Below are positions 11,978 to 22,022 of a DNA stretch of 64,000 nt, piece after piece. Within the stretch, counting starts at the first letter, position 1. Every line of letters starts with the position of its first letter. The position numbers and the translations under genes are program-made. The stretch comes from Microdochium bolleyi (lineage: Eukaryota; Ascomycota; Sordariomycetes; Xylariales; Microdochiaceae). The notes beneath the pieces were generated by a model, which worked only from the letters and a program-made list of their open reading frames with translations, searched no databases and had not been told where the DNA came from. The stretch is from contig KQ964256.1 in assembly GCA_001566295.1 (NCBI GenBank), forward strand, positions 496,001 through 560,000, given 5' to 3'.

Positions 11978-13355
11978 TCAACCCAGCATAAGGTCGCCAG
12001 AAGCAATCTCGGCGTCGGAGAACTTGGCCAGCGGGTCCTTCTTGTCAAAGGCCTTGGCGGCGCGCTCCTTGCGCGACCATTTCATGATGTTGTACTTGTC
12101 GCCGCCGATAGGGCCGTAGCTATCCTTGAACTTCTTGAACTAGATTTGAATGAGCGTCAGCATTATGTATGTCCCAGGGACTGATGTGTCTCGCTGATTG
12201 TGGGGGATAAGTTCAGAACTCACGCCCTTCTTCCATCCCCAGCGGTCTGTCTTGGCGGCGCCCTTGAGCGCGGCAATCTCACCGTGTTCCTCCTCGAGGC
12301 TCTCGAGGTCCTTCTCGGCACTGTAGCTGCCCGTGGCGACCAGATCGACGCCGGCCTTCTTCGCGTAGGCGACGACATCCTGGCACCACTCGACTTCATC
12401 GATGCCGTACTGGGGCATGTCGTTGGCCCAGTGCATGATCAGCGACACGACCAGACCAATGTCCTTGATCTCCGAGTCTGCCTTGAGGTGGCCGGCGAGG
12501 TCCAGCTCGTTGAACGCCGTGAGGATCGCCTTGCCGACGATCTCGACGGTGGTCTTGACCTTCTCGCCATCATCGGATCCTGAGTTTGCGCAGTTCCAGT
12601 AAGCGTGCTGGAACTTGACTCGAGAGGAGGCGCGCCGCCGACTTACCGATCCAGGGCATGATGTCGCCTTCAACGAACCAATGGTTCAGACCCGCAATGT
12701 TTGCCCACATCGACTTGAGCGACTTGTCGTCCCGCTTCTTCTTGAACTCGTTGTCGAAGGTCGAGAGCTACAAGGATGATGTTAGCGCCCAGGGTACGAA
12801 CGTGTAGGACACTCACCAACATCATTGTTTGAAACCACTTACGACGTTCTCAACGACCTCCCCGATGCCGTAACCGTGGAAGTCATTGAACACGTGCATG
12901 TTGAAGGCGTCTGGGTTCGAGTAGTCCGCGCGGACGCGCAGGTCCGTCCTCAGCCTGATGGTCTCGCGCATCGCGAAGAACCTGTGGTCCGCACCCTTCT
13001 CCGAGAACTTGGTGTGCCCACGCACGGGAAGGCTCTTGATCATGTCGATGTACTTGTCCACGACCTCATCCTCGTCGAGCATCTCGTCCTCATCCTTGGC
13101 GTCGTTCTCGGCCTCGAAGTCGAAAAAGGGCCGCGGGAAGCAGAGATACTCGAATGGGTCGCCCTTGTCGATGGCCTCACCCGTGTTCTCCTCGTCCTGT
13201 GACTGCTCCTGCTGCTCTTCTGCGGCAGCGTCTGGCTGGGCAGGAGACTGCTCAACATTATCCTCGTCGTTGTTGGCGGTGGACTGCCGCTTGGATCTCC
13301 CACCGCCAGCGGCTCCGCTGTTCGCCTCGGCTGCTGTCCGCTTCTTGGGGGGCAT
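11978..13355 (-). CDS. Conserved-looking acidic protein of unknown function
   Basis: Exons on the minus strand are 13355-12843, 12767-12647, 12579-12224 and 12139-11978; the joined length is exactly 384 codons (383 residues), and each intron has a normal donor (GTAAGT or GTGAGT). The first 75 residues are low-complexity: a basic MPPKKRT start, which could be a nuclear signal, then an acidic/Gln-rich stretch. The rest is a well-folded-looking domain with no recognised family. Landmarks are HRFFAMRETIRLRTDLRV, FNDFHGYGIGEVVENV, IAGLNHWFVEGDI, and a highly charged C-terminus beginning FKKFKDSYGPIGGDKYN. No signal peptide or membrane helix is seen. The regular exon structure argues for a real gene; I do not recognise a function. 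Confidence 0.8.
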
Positions 13356-13892
13356 GGTGATGTTGCGTGTATGTGGTCCCCGGTTGCTGGGTGGTGGTCG
13401 ACTCTCTGGTGACTGTGATGAAAACTAAGTGCGTGCAGGGCCGGCAGAATATCCAGATTCAATGTGATGGCAACTGGTTCAAATTGATAGAAATGCGATT
13501 ACCTGCTCTGTTAAATGCGATCTTCCAATGTTGGAGAAGACGCGTGTCGACGCGTGCCGTCCACCCATAAAACGTCATACTGGAGCTGGACGTTGGACGT
13601 TGGACGTTGGACGACGTTGGGCCCTGGCCCCGCCGTCGTTCCTTCCCCAAAACACATGCACTCAGGGGTCAGATATCAAGGTTGAGGTCATTCTGATAGA
13701 GTTGCCGCTATTTGGACGACTGCGTTTGACTCGTCACCTGATTGGCAACCCTGAATTGCAACGGCTGCACCTCGAGGCTGTCACATTCGTCTGACCACAG
13801 CTCCAGGCTCACACCTGCAATTCACAATTCCCGTGCACTCCCATGTCCTGCATGCACCTCAATCGGGCAGCCCATGCTGTCCAGAGCCCGCT
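13356..13892. other. Intergenic region with a short tandem repeat
   Basis: It lies upstream of the acidic-protein gene and downstream of the small Cys-rich gene. Apart from the TTGGACG tandem nothing is recognised. Confidence 0.5.
13584..13619. repeat. Tandem TTGGACG heptamer repeat
   Basis: Three to four head-to-tail copies of the 7-mer (T)TGGACGT, the last one interrupted. It lies some 230 bp upstream of the acidic-protein start. Confidence 0.8.
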
Positions 13893-14316
13893 TCACTTCT
13901 TTGCCACCTCTTCTTCCTTTTCCCGAAGGCCGTCGGCGTCCTTGCTCTTGCTTAGGCCAGCTCTTGCCTTCTTCACCACCGCCTTCCCACCAAAGTACAC
14001 GGCCTGTATCGGTCTGCCCACCACATGTCAGCAAGAGGGCAATTTGCTCTCACAGCAAAGTATCAGCAGGCTTCATGCCTGACCGACCGACTGAGCCGTG
14101 TCATACGCACCCTATGCCGTTGTTGCTCGACCCGCACCCGTGGCACCGGCTGCATCGACTGCAGACACTCGAGCCGCGGCCGTACTGGTCCTGGTTATGG
14201 CATACAGCGCAGCCCTTGTAGTTGGCCGGTGCGCCCTCGCCGGTGCCGTTGCCGATGGGGTCGTTGCATGCTCGCCGAGATCTTTGTGGCGTCTCTGGAG
14301 TCGTGAGTGATGCCAT
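13893..14316 (-). CDS. Small cysteine-rich protein of unknown function
   Basis: Two exons, 14316-14107 and 14003-13893, give 106 residues. The donor is GTATGA, the acceptor is ATACAG|GCC, and the splice is phase 0. The middle of the protein packs eight Cys into about 36 residues with CAVC, CSRCSRC, HGCG and a last GC, a layout suggesting a small zinc or metal-binding knuckle. The C-terminal 36 residues are Lys-rich and helical (GKAVVKKARAGLSKSK). No signal peptide is seen, so it is probably intracellular. The start has a good context (gccATGGC), and a TATA-like ATATAAAG sits about 75 bp upstream. Exon 2 and the unusual donor are inferred; without splicing the frame stops almost at once. Confidence 0.5.
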
Positions 14317-14806
14317 GGCCGGTGTAAGTTGCTTGTCTCTTGACCACCCTCAGGCAGCCACAGACCAGACTCCCCACGCGCTGCCGTGGTCTTTATATGC
14401 CGTGATGATACGCAGCTATCTATAGAAGGCCAGCAGCTCTGACAGACAGGTCAGACTGCGCCTCGCTCGCACTCGGTCAGACGTCGATCGCATCCCATCC
14501 ACCGCGGCTCGTACGACCCACTGCCGACTTGGGGCAGCCCTGGAGCCCTGGAGCCCTGCGAGGCGCACAGGATTCAGGAGCCATGATCCCCGCCCGCCGC
14601 GATCCATACCTGGCCTAGCGCGCCGCGGCGGAAGCGCTCCCAGCTGCGGGCTCCTTCTCCTCCAGCTCCGACCGGGCGGCTCCGCACTTCAGGGACCTCC
14701 ACTCCATCGGCCTCGCATCCGCACCCCGACCTGCACCTCGCGGCTCTCTGCTCACTCGCCACGGCCGGCCGCATCCCTATCCCCTCGATGCTCCGACAAG
14801 GTTGCC
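14317..14806. other. Divergent promoter region
   Basis: It is shared by the small Cys-rich gene (minus) and the Zn2Cys6 regulator (plus). A TATA-like element on the minus strand lies near 14390-14398. Nothing else is recognised. Confidence 0.5.
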
Positions 14807-17793
14807 ATGGCCGACTCCGAGGCGCACCCCTCCGCCCAGGACGTCAAGGATGAGGAGCGCCTCGCCTCCTGTGAGCCACCCCGGTCCCCAGTGACATTGC
14901 GCCTCCCGCTGACTTGCGACGACAGGCTTCAATTGCAAGCGCTCAAAACTCAAGTGCGTCCGCACCAATGGCAGCGGCACCTGCACGCGCTGCCAGCAGC
15001 GCGGCGTCCAGTGCACAGCGCCCGCTTACCATGTCGGTCGTCACAAGGGCGTCAAGAACAAGCACACCGGCCTCGAGAAGGCTGTCCTGCAGATAGAGCA
15101 GGCCCTCAGGCGGGCCTCGCGCGGGAGTGAGCAGATCCAGGACCCGGAGCAGGCCAACGAGCTTCGCTATCTGCTCGACAAGAGTCGCGACTTCCTCAAC
15201 GTCGAGTCCACCAGTCCAGCCCGCCACCCGTCAAGCTCACACGACACCGCCAAGCCCTCGCACATATCGGCATCCACGCCCCGGACCATGTCCTCTGACG
15301 ATGTCTCGCCCGCACAGACCAGCTCACACGGCGATGCCAGAGAGCGAAGTGCCGACGACGAGCAGCCCAATTTGGATGATGCCGAGAACCCGCTCCAGTT
15401 GCTTGCGCGGACCTCGGAGCTGCTGTCAACCATCGCACCACACCTGCCAGGCTCTACGCTGAGCTCCCTGCATGCGCGCTTCTCGGGCCGATCGGCAGGA
15501 GATGGCCATCTTCAGACCTTCTTTGGCGGTTTCAACGGGCGACTTGATGTTGGCGATGACCTCGATCCGATAGAACTTGGGCTTGTCACTTTGGCAGAAG
15601 CTGAAGCGCTCTTCTCATAGTGAGTGTGACGGTACCCGGTCGGCAATATGACGCCCGGCATTGCGCATCCGCTGACGTCGACTCTACAGTTTCTTTGACA
15701 AGCTGGCACATACCAGGTGGGGGATTGATCCTGTCATTCACACAGTCGACTTCGTGCGGCGGCGGTCGGCGTATCTTCTCACATCCATTGCTGCAGCGTC
15801 AGCCATGTTCCTGCCGTCCATGGAGGCTCTGTACAAACGCTTGTCAAATCACCGGCGACACCTTGCGGGACTCATCATGTCCCGGCGTTTCAAATCTGTT
15901 GAAATCATACTCGCTTTTATGGTCAATGTTCCGTGGCTGTCGGCTGGTGAGCACTGGGCTGACGACGAGACATCGACTTACATGTCCATGGCGCTCACGA
16001 TTGCGCTCGACCTCTCCATCAATAAGATCATCTTGCCAGCAACCGCAGAGCCGAACTCACCCCGTGGCACGGTTGCGTCCTCCGAGTGCATATCAGCCAG
16101 GAGGGCGCTTGCAGTCGACGGTTTTGCCCACATTGACCCGAATTCACTCATGGGGAAGAGATTGCTGCGGAGAAGGGAGAGGGTCTGGCTGTCGCTTTTT
16201 GTACTCGAGAGAGGGTAAGGTGTTGCGTTTACACTTTGAAAAACCCGCTGCTAACATGGGAGATAGGGTTTGTCTTGCGCGAGGCCGGCAATATGTCCTG
16301 CCGATGTCACCTCTCATCGAGACGTGCGACTCGTGGCATCTGTCAGATTTGGCAGACCGTTGGGACGGGTCGATTGTGTCGATTGCCGTGCTCAGACGAG
16401 ATCTGGTTTGTCTCTCTGCCACGCAAGACTGGAGAGCCTCATGCTGACCCGGTGGCCTTAGGCGAATCAAATAGCTCGAGTCCGAGAGATCTGTGACGAC
16501 TATGCGGAGGGAACTATACCAGAATCAGAGATCGTGGACAAGTACGTTGCACTCGATTCGGAACCTCGACTCTATGCATCTTGACTGACATTGTGGGCAG
16601 GCTGAAATCTGAGATCACTCAATTCTTCGATAGATGGTATCACACCTGGCCCCTGCAGATTGGCGACCGCGAGCGTAAGTTACAATCGCCTTGCCTGCCA
16701 CCGCAGTGTGTCCGTATTCCATCTAACCTCTACTGTATCTGTAGAACTCGCTCTGCCGCCTTACGTCGAGATCCTGGCCTCCCACACGCGCCTCTCCATG
16801 TACAGCAGCGTCATCAACCACACGACTGCGCCGGCCACGGCGCGGCACTACTTCCGCGCCGCCGGTCTGTCGTCCGCGCTCAACGTGCTCCGCGTCGCGG
16901 TGCAGGGCGAGGGCCAGCTCCGCTCCATGCCCAACAACACGGCCATCATGATATCGTTCGCAGCCTGTTTCGCGCTGCGCGTGAGCACGGTCGCCGACGG
17001 GCAGCAGGGCGGCGCGAGCACCCTGGCGCCGAGCATCCGGACACTGATCCTCGAGACCGTCGAGGTGCTCCACAGGATAGGCTCCACGCCGGTGCAGCGA
17101 AAGGGTCTCTCATGTCTCTTTGCGGGACAGCTGAAGCAGATACTCAAGCTGGCAGCATCTGGCTCGTCAACCTCGAACAATACGAAGCGATTACCAGCAC
17201 CACCGCAGCCGCAGCCGCAGGAGTCGCAACACAGCCGGCGGCAGACCATAGATGGCAGTAGTCACGGACACGGTGGCGGGAGTAACGGGCTGGCTCTCCA
17301 ACAGCAGCAGGATGGCATGCTAGGCATGTACACGGACTACAGCAGTAGCAACAACGGCTCAAGATCCATGAGCATCTCGCACCCGTCATCACATGCGTAC
17401 CCCACAGACCAGCAACATCAGCAGCAGCAGCAGCAGCAGCAGCAGCCAATTTCCCCGCACCAGCAGCGACAGCTCACACACCTTGACAAACAGTCCCACG
17501 CGAACACTGGCAGTGAGAACGCACTGATGCCGCCGCCGCCGCAACGCTCCCTCCAACAGCAACAACACCAGCAGCAGCAGCCAGACTACATGCTCCTCTT
17601 CTCCACAATGTCCAACGACCAGCTCGACGACGCCATCATCAACAATGTCGACATCTCGGGGGCGCTGCTGGACCACGGCCCAGGGAACGGCTCCGGCGGC
17701 ACCGGCGGCGGCTCCGCGTGGGACGATTTCCAGTTCCACCAGGGCGGGGCGGACCTGGACTGGATGGACTGGTCGACCTTTGCGCCGCAGTGA
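14807..17793 (+). CDS. Zn2Cys6 fungal transcription factor
   Basis: Seven exons (14807-14870, 14926-15619, 15690-16214, 16267-16405, 16462-16541, 16601-16674, 16745-17793) give exactly 874 residues. After splicing, a binuclear zinc cluster begins at residue 22 with spacing C-x2-C-x6-C-x8-C-x2-C-x6-C, preceded by only an acidic leader. The middle (about 250-620) matches the fungal-specific regulatory domain, with FFDKLAHTRWGIDPVIHTVDF and RERVWLSLFVLERG. The last 200 residues are Gln/His/Ser-rich, with an uninterrupted poly-Gln run and an acidic-aromatic end (WDDFQFHQ...LDWMDWSTF) that looks like an activation domain. It probably binds CGG half-sites. The target pathway is unknown, and it is not adjacent to the maltose genes. 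Intron 4 uses a weak donor (GTTTGT). Confidence 0.88.
17411..17445 (+). repeat. CAG microsatellite coding poly-Gln
   Basis: In-frame CAG triplets, with one CAT, code a Gln-rich run in the C-terminal part of the Zn2Cys6 factor. Such tracts vary in length between strains. Confidence 0.85.
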
Positions 17794-18422
17794 AATTGGG
17801 CACCGCCGCTGGTGTCGGAGAGCCCAACACTGCCCGAGGAAAGCCGGGTGTCGACGCTTGCGCCGCAGTATCGGATTGTCGTCCTCGAGGCGGCGTGCCT
17901 TACATGATGATGATAGCGGTCCCTGCTGGCTGGTGCGGAGGGATGTGGGGCTGGTGGTGGAGTTTTGGTGTGTTGTCCCGTTTGGGCATCAAGTCCGGGC
18001 TTGATCTGTTTGGTCCTATGCGGCTTGTCACTGTTTAGATATCCCAGAGATTGGCACATGTGTCATGTAGCCCATGAATGTGAAATTAGTTTGGAGTTTA
18101 TTGTGTTTTTTTACTTTGGTCTCGATTATCTGTTTGTTTTGACGATCCGTGATGAACTCCGGCCCCATTCATGATATCCGTACGTCAAAAAAAAGAACGG
18201 CCGCGAAGAAAGAGGAGAAAACCGATAGGCGCGCGCGCAGACGAGAGTGGTGATTTGTTCAGGTGTGAGGAAAGACTGAGGCGAGTACTATGCTACCGCC
18301 TCTGTAGCGAACGTTCCAGGATTCGCACCCGCATCGCTCGGGCAGTGGCACATCTGCGAGCGCATATGACGACGGGGAGACCTGGGCTTGACTGCAGACT
18401 ACCGCTGTTGGCTGAGGTTCGT
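17794..18422. other. Convergent 3' intergenic region
   Basis: It lies between the 3' ends of the Zn2Cys6 factor and the OM14-like gene. T-rich stretches near 18060-18130 fit 3' untranslated sequence. No gene is supported. Confidence 0.5.
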
Positions 18423-19268
18423 CTAGTTGCGGCCCTGCTTCTTGCCCTTGTAGAGGTATCTAAAGAATTGGGAGCGGTCAGTATCGTACGAATGGGGATT
18501 TCAACACGAAACATCGTGCCCGAGATCTCGAGTAGACTATGGCCAAGCGGCACGCGATTACTCCAGAGCGGGGTCAGCAGAAAGCAAAAAAAAGAAACTC
18601 ACCCTCCAAAGACACCCTCGAAAGCAGCGACACCGGCCACGATGCCCAGCCCGACGGCGACGCTCTTGCCGGTCAGACGGCCGCGCTCGTACAGCGCGTA
18701 GGCCTTGTAGCCCAGGTAGCTGCCGAGGCCGACGATGGCGGCGACGTTGGCGAAGACGAGGGCGGTGCTGGCATCGTCGCTGAGCCCCGCGAACCACTCT
18801 GTGAGGAAGTTGTCGGCCTTGCGGGCCTTGTGGGCGGTCTTCTTCTTGGCGAGGTCGGCCTCGGCGCGGGCGCGCTGGGCGGCCTCCTCGATCTCGATGC
18901 GGGCCTTCTGCGTCTCGGTCTTCACGGGCTGGTCCTCGAAGTCCGAGGGCACGGTGTGCACCGAGGGGGTGTCGACGTCAATGAGCGAGGCCGTGGAGGA
19001 GGCAGACTCGTTGGGGATGATCTGCGGGGGCTGAGGGGCGGCGGCCTGAGAGGAAGGAGGGGAGAGAAGTTAGTTTGATGCATTGGCGGCTGGTAGAAGC
19101 GTGGAGAGAAAAGCGTTGCTCGTGAGGGCTATGAACGTACCTCCTCGGGAGTCTGCTTGGGGCCAGAGGCGGCGATCTCGGCGTACGACACTGGAGCAGA
19201 AAAGGTCAGTACGTGACGCAAAAGGCACACGATGGGCGGCGATAGCAGCGAGCAGGAGAACTCTTACT
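18423..19268 (-). CDS. OM14-like mitochondrial outer-membrane protein; start codon split by an intron
   Basis: Exons on the minus strand are 19268 (only the A of the start codon is coding; the rest of exon 1 is leader), 19190-19141, 19045-18603 and 18459-18423, giving 176 residues. Exon 1 ends ...ATCACAA before GTAAGA and exon 2 opens with TG TCG TAC, so splicing makes the ATG. The next in-frame sequence is MSYAEIAASGPKQTPEE, a start I associate with fungal OM14-domain proteins. A charged Ala/Lys/Glu helix follows, then hydrophobic segments (about 115-141 and 150-170) and a short basic tail (KGKKQGRN), the usual plan of OM14, an outer-membrane protein linked to ribosome docking in yeast. The family call is from memory and motif order. 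Confidence 0.65.
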
Positions 19269-20102
19269 TGTGATTGAGGGGGTTGTGATGTGTTGTGGAT
19301 GAGGATGGAGGGGAGGATGAGTCGCGACGACAGTACGCGGTCAGGCCTGAGGGGGTATCACGGTTGGGGGATGGGAGGTGGAAATGGAGAGAGGAAGAAC
19401 GAGTCACGATGCGTCACAGGCCGGGTGGAAATACTTTTGGCGGTCTCCCGGATGGGAAAGCAGGGAACCTGGAAGGCGTGCGAGTGGGCGAGAGAGAGCG
19501 GGAGAGGTCGGGCAGCGGGCCCAGCCGAGCTTTGCTGGCAGTGCAGTGCAGAGGGCACCTTGCAGGCGTCGAAAAGGTGTGAGGCAGGTGCGGGACAGCG
19601 TCTGCACAAACAATGACGTCTGCGGCGGGCCCCGCTGGGAGCTTTCATCCCGCTTTTGTGCAGGGGCTCGGTTCTGGTGCAGGCAGTGCAGTCATTTTGG
19701 CTTGTGATTTTTGATTTGCATATTCTCATTTCCGATTCCAGATTTGAGTTTACTGTACATCGTCCGTCCTGACGAGAACTGACGCCGATCTGTGTGTCTC
19801 GTCGTCTGCACCTCTCCAACGATCAGCCCACGACAACGCATCGGGCCACCAAGCACGTGCAGTGTCGAGTGCCTGACTGGAGTGACGTATGGTGGGGCAC
19901 GGGTGGCCCAAGCTTCTGCCACCGGCCCTGAACATCACCTCTTGTCTTGGGCCGACCCTGGCTGCCGCCGTCAGGCACCATCCAACAACATCGCGAGTCG
20001 TCGTGCGTGTTTCTGCAGGGTTCACTCCTGCAAGTCATGTCTGACACATCCGTGCAGAATGTACGTCCAGCACCGGCTTGGTATTGTGCGAATCACATCG
20101 TG
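19269..20102. other. Intergenic region: OM14-like promoter and maltase 3' flank
   Basis: It includes the 5' leader and promoter of the OM14-like gene on the left. The right end is the 3' flank of the alpha-glucosidase. No supported gene or repeat is seen. Confidence 0.5.
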
Positions 20103-22022
20103 CTACATCGCAAAGTTGGAGTAGATCCGCCCCTCCCATGGCTGCAGCCTCTGCTGCTGGCCTCCGTGGACCTGCCTCGCCTTGGTCCCTGCCTTGTCTG
20201 CCGTGCTCAGCACCAGTGTCGGCTGCTGCGTCTCGGCCGAGCATGCGAGTGCTCCAGAGACGTCCACGCAGTCCTGCTCCTCCCGCGAAAAGTTGAGAAC
20301 CACAAGCACCCGCCTTCGGCCACTATCAGTGTGACCATTTGTCTCTGCACCTCCCATGCCCTCTGGCTCGCTAGCATCGCCGCCCCGTGCCGCCCTCGCC
20401 TCTTTGACATATGCAAACACGGCCTTGTCCTCCGCCGCGAGCAGCCGGAAGCTGCCAAACACGAGCACGTCCTGCAGCTGCCGCCGCAGCCGCAGAACCC
20501 TCTTGTAGAAGCTCAGCACTGACTCCGGGTCGTCCCGCTGCCTCCGCGCGTTGATCTCGCGGTAACCATCGTGCACACGCATCCACGGTTTCGCCCCTTG
20601 CCTCGCGAACCCGGCGTTCGGCCCGTCGTCCCACTGGAATGGTATCCGTGAATGGTCCCGCGCGAGGATCCGCAGCCCGTGCATCGTCTTGTCCACGTCC
20701 TCCTGCCGGCCCGACGCCTCGGCCTCGGCGTAGAAGTTGAGGCTCTCAATGTCCTTGTACTCCCCGATGCCCCAGGACGCGGGCATATTGGTCATCCCGA
20801 TCTCCTGGCCCTGGTACAGGAACAGCGTGCCCGTGAGCGTGGCCTGCCACAGCGCGAGCGTCTTAGCGCTCGCCGCCCAGAGCTCCGGCGTCGACGTGTC
20901 CCCGAAGCGGCTCACGGCGCGCCCGTTGTCGTGGTTCTCGCAGAAGACCGTCGTCCACCCGTCGTTGCCCTCGATGAACGTCTGCCACTTGTCCACCAGT
21001 GCCTTGAGCGTCGGCAGCTCAAACGGCACGTAGTGGTACTTTGGGCCGAACATGCCGCCCGTGCCCAGCCGGATCATGCTGAACTCGAACACCATGTCCA
21101 GCTCCCCCGCGGCTGCCGAGACGTACGGGAGCACCTGGCTCGGGTGCGGCGTGTTGGACAGCTCGCCGACGGAGACGGCCCCGTATGGCGCGAGGGCTTT
21201 CTGCTGCAGCTCCCGGATGAACTCGTGAATGCGGGGCCCGTTGCACCACATCTCGGGCGCGGGCTGGTGCGGGGACGCCGGGTCCGTCACCGGCGCGTCG
21301 GCGTACTCGGTGCGCTTCGAGTACTTGTTGACCGTGTCGATGCGGAACCCGTCGACCCCGCGGCGCAGCCAGAAGCGCATCGTGTCCTCGTAGATGGCCT
21401 CCCGGCACGCCTCGGACTCCCAGTTGAGGTCCGGCTGGTCGGGCGCGTACAGGTGCAGGTAGTACTCCTGCGTGTGCTCGTCCCACGTCCACGTCGGCCC
21501 CGCGAAGTAGCTGCGCCAGTTGGTCGGCGGCATCCGGTTCCCCTGGCTGTCGTACCGGGCTGGTTTCCAGATGTACCAGTCGCGCTTGGGGTTGTCGGGC
21601 CCCTTGCTGGCGCGGGACTCCTTGAACCACGCGTGCTCGACGGAGGTGTGGTTCACGACGAGGTCGAGGATCAGCCGCATCCCGCGGTCGTGGCACGCGG
21701 CCACGAGCGCGTCGACGTCGTCGATGGTGCCGTAGGCCGCGTAGATCTTCTGGTAATCGGACACGTCGTAGCCCATGTCGCGCTGGGGGCTCTCGAAGAC
21801 GGGACTCAGCCAGACGACGTCGACGCCCAGATCGTGCAGGTGGTCGAGCTCGCTGATGAGGCCCGGGATGTCGCCCCAGCCGTCGCCGTTGGAGTCCTTG
21901 AAGGACGCCGGGTAGACCTGGTAGAACGTCGCGGCCTTCCACCAGGGCTGCGTGCTGTAGAAGGTGTGCCCGCTGCCGTCGGGGTCCGGGCGGGCGTGCA
22001 GCTCGTGGAGGACGGAGCCCAT
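20103..22022 (-). CDS. GH13 alpha-glucosidase (maltase type)
   Basis: A single exon coding 639 residues. The start is the ATG at 22022 (MGSVLHELHARPD); no upstream in-frame ATG exists. It is a family-13 barrel enzyme: WWKAATFYQVYPASFKDSNGDGWGDIPG at the start of the barrel in two adjoining motifs, region I DLVVNH (120-125), nucleophile Asp229 in GFRIDTVN, acid/base Glu287 in SVGELSN, and the stabiliser Asp365 in ENHDNGR. Thr follows the nucleophile, as in yeast maltases; isomaltases have Val there, so alpha-1,4 preference is inferred. There is no signal peptide, so it is cytosolic and acts on imported maltose. A Gly/Glu-rich insert near 575-605 makes it longer than the usual 570-600. It is divergent from a maltose-type permease, with which it forms a functional pair. 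Confidence 0.93.
   Translation of the reverse strand: MGSVLHELHARPDPDGSGHTFYSTQPWWKAATFYQVYPASFKDSNGDGWGDIPGLISELDHLHDLGVDVVWLSPVFESPQRDMGYDVSDYQKIYAAYGTIDDVDALVAACHDRGMRLILDLVVNHTSVEHAWFKESRASKGPDNPKRDWYIWKPARYDSQGNRMPPTNWRSYFAGPTWTWDEHTQEYYLHLYAPDQPDLNWESEACREAIYEDTMRFWLRRGVDGFRIDTVNKYSKRTEYADAPVTDPASPHQPAPEMWCNGPRIHEFIRELQQKALAPYGAVSVGELSNTPHPSQVLPYVSAAAGELDMVFEFSMIRLGTGGMFGPKYHYVPFELPTLKALVDKWQTFIEGNDGWTTVFCENHDNGRAVSRFGDTSTPELWAASAKTLALWQATLTGTLFLYQGQEIGMTNMPASWGIGEYKDIESLNFYAEAEASGRQEDVDKTMHGLRILARDHSRIPFQWDDGPNAGFARQGAKPWMRVHDGYREINARRQRDDPESVLSFYKRVLRLRRQLQDVLVFGSFRLLAAEDKAVFAYVKEARAARGGDASEPEGMGGAETNGHTDSGRRRVLVVLNFSREEQDCVDVSGALACSAETQQPTLVLSTADKAGTKARQVHGGQQQRLQPWEGRIYSNFAM

Noticed and set aside
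18171..18701. 176-codon open frame over the OM14-like 3' part
   Set aside because: It overlaps the supported exons antisense and has a frameshifted, Arg/Lys-rich composition.
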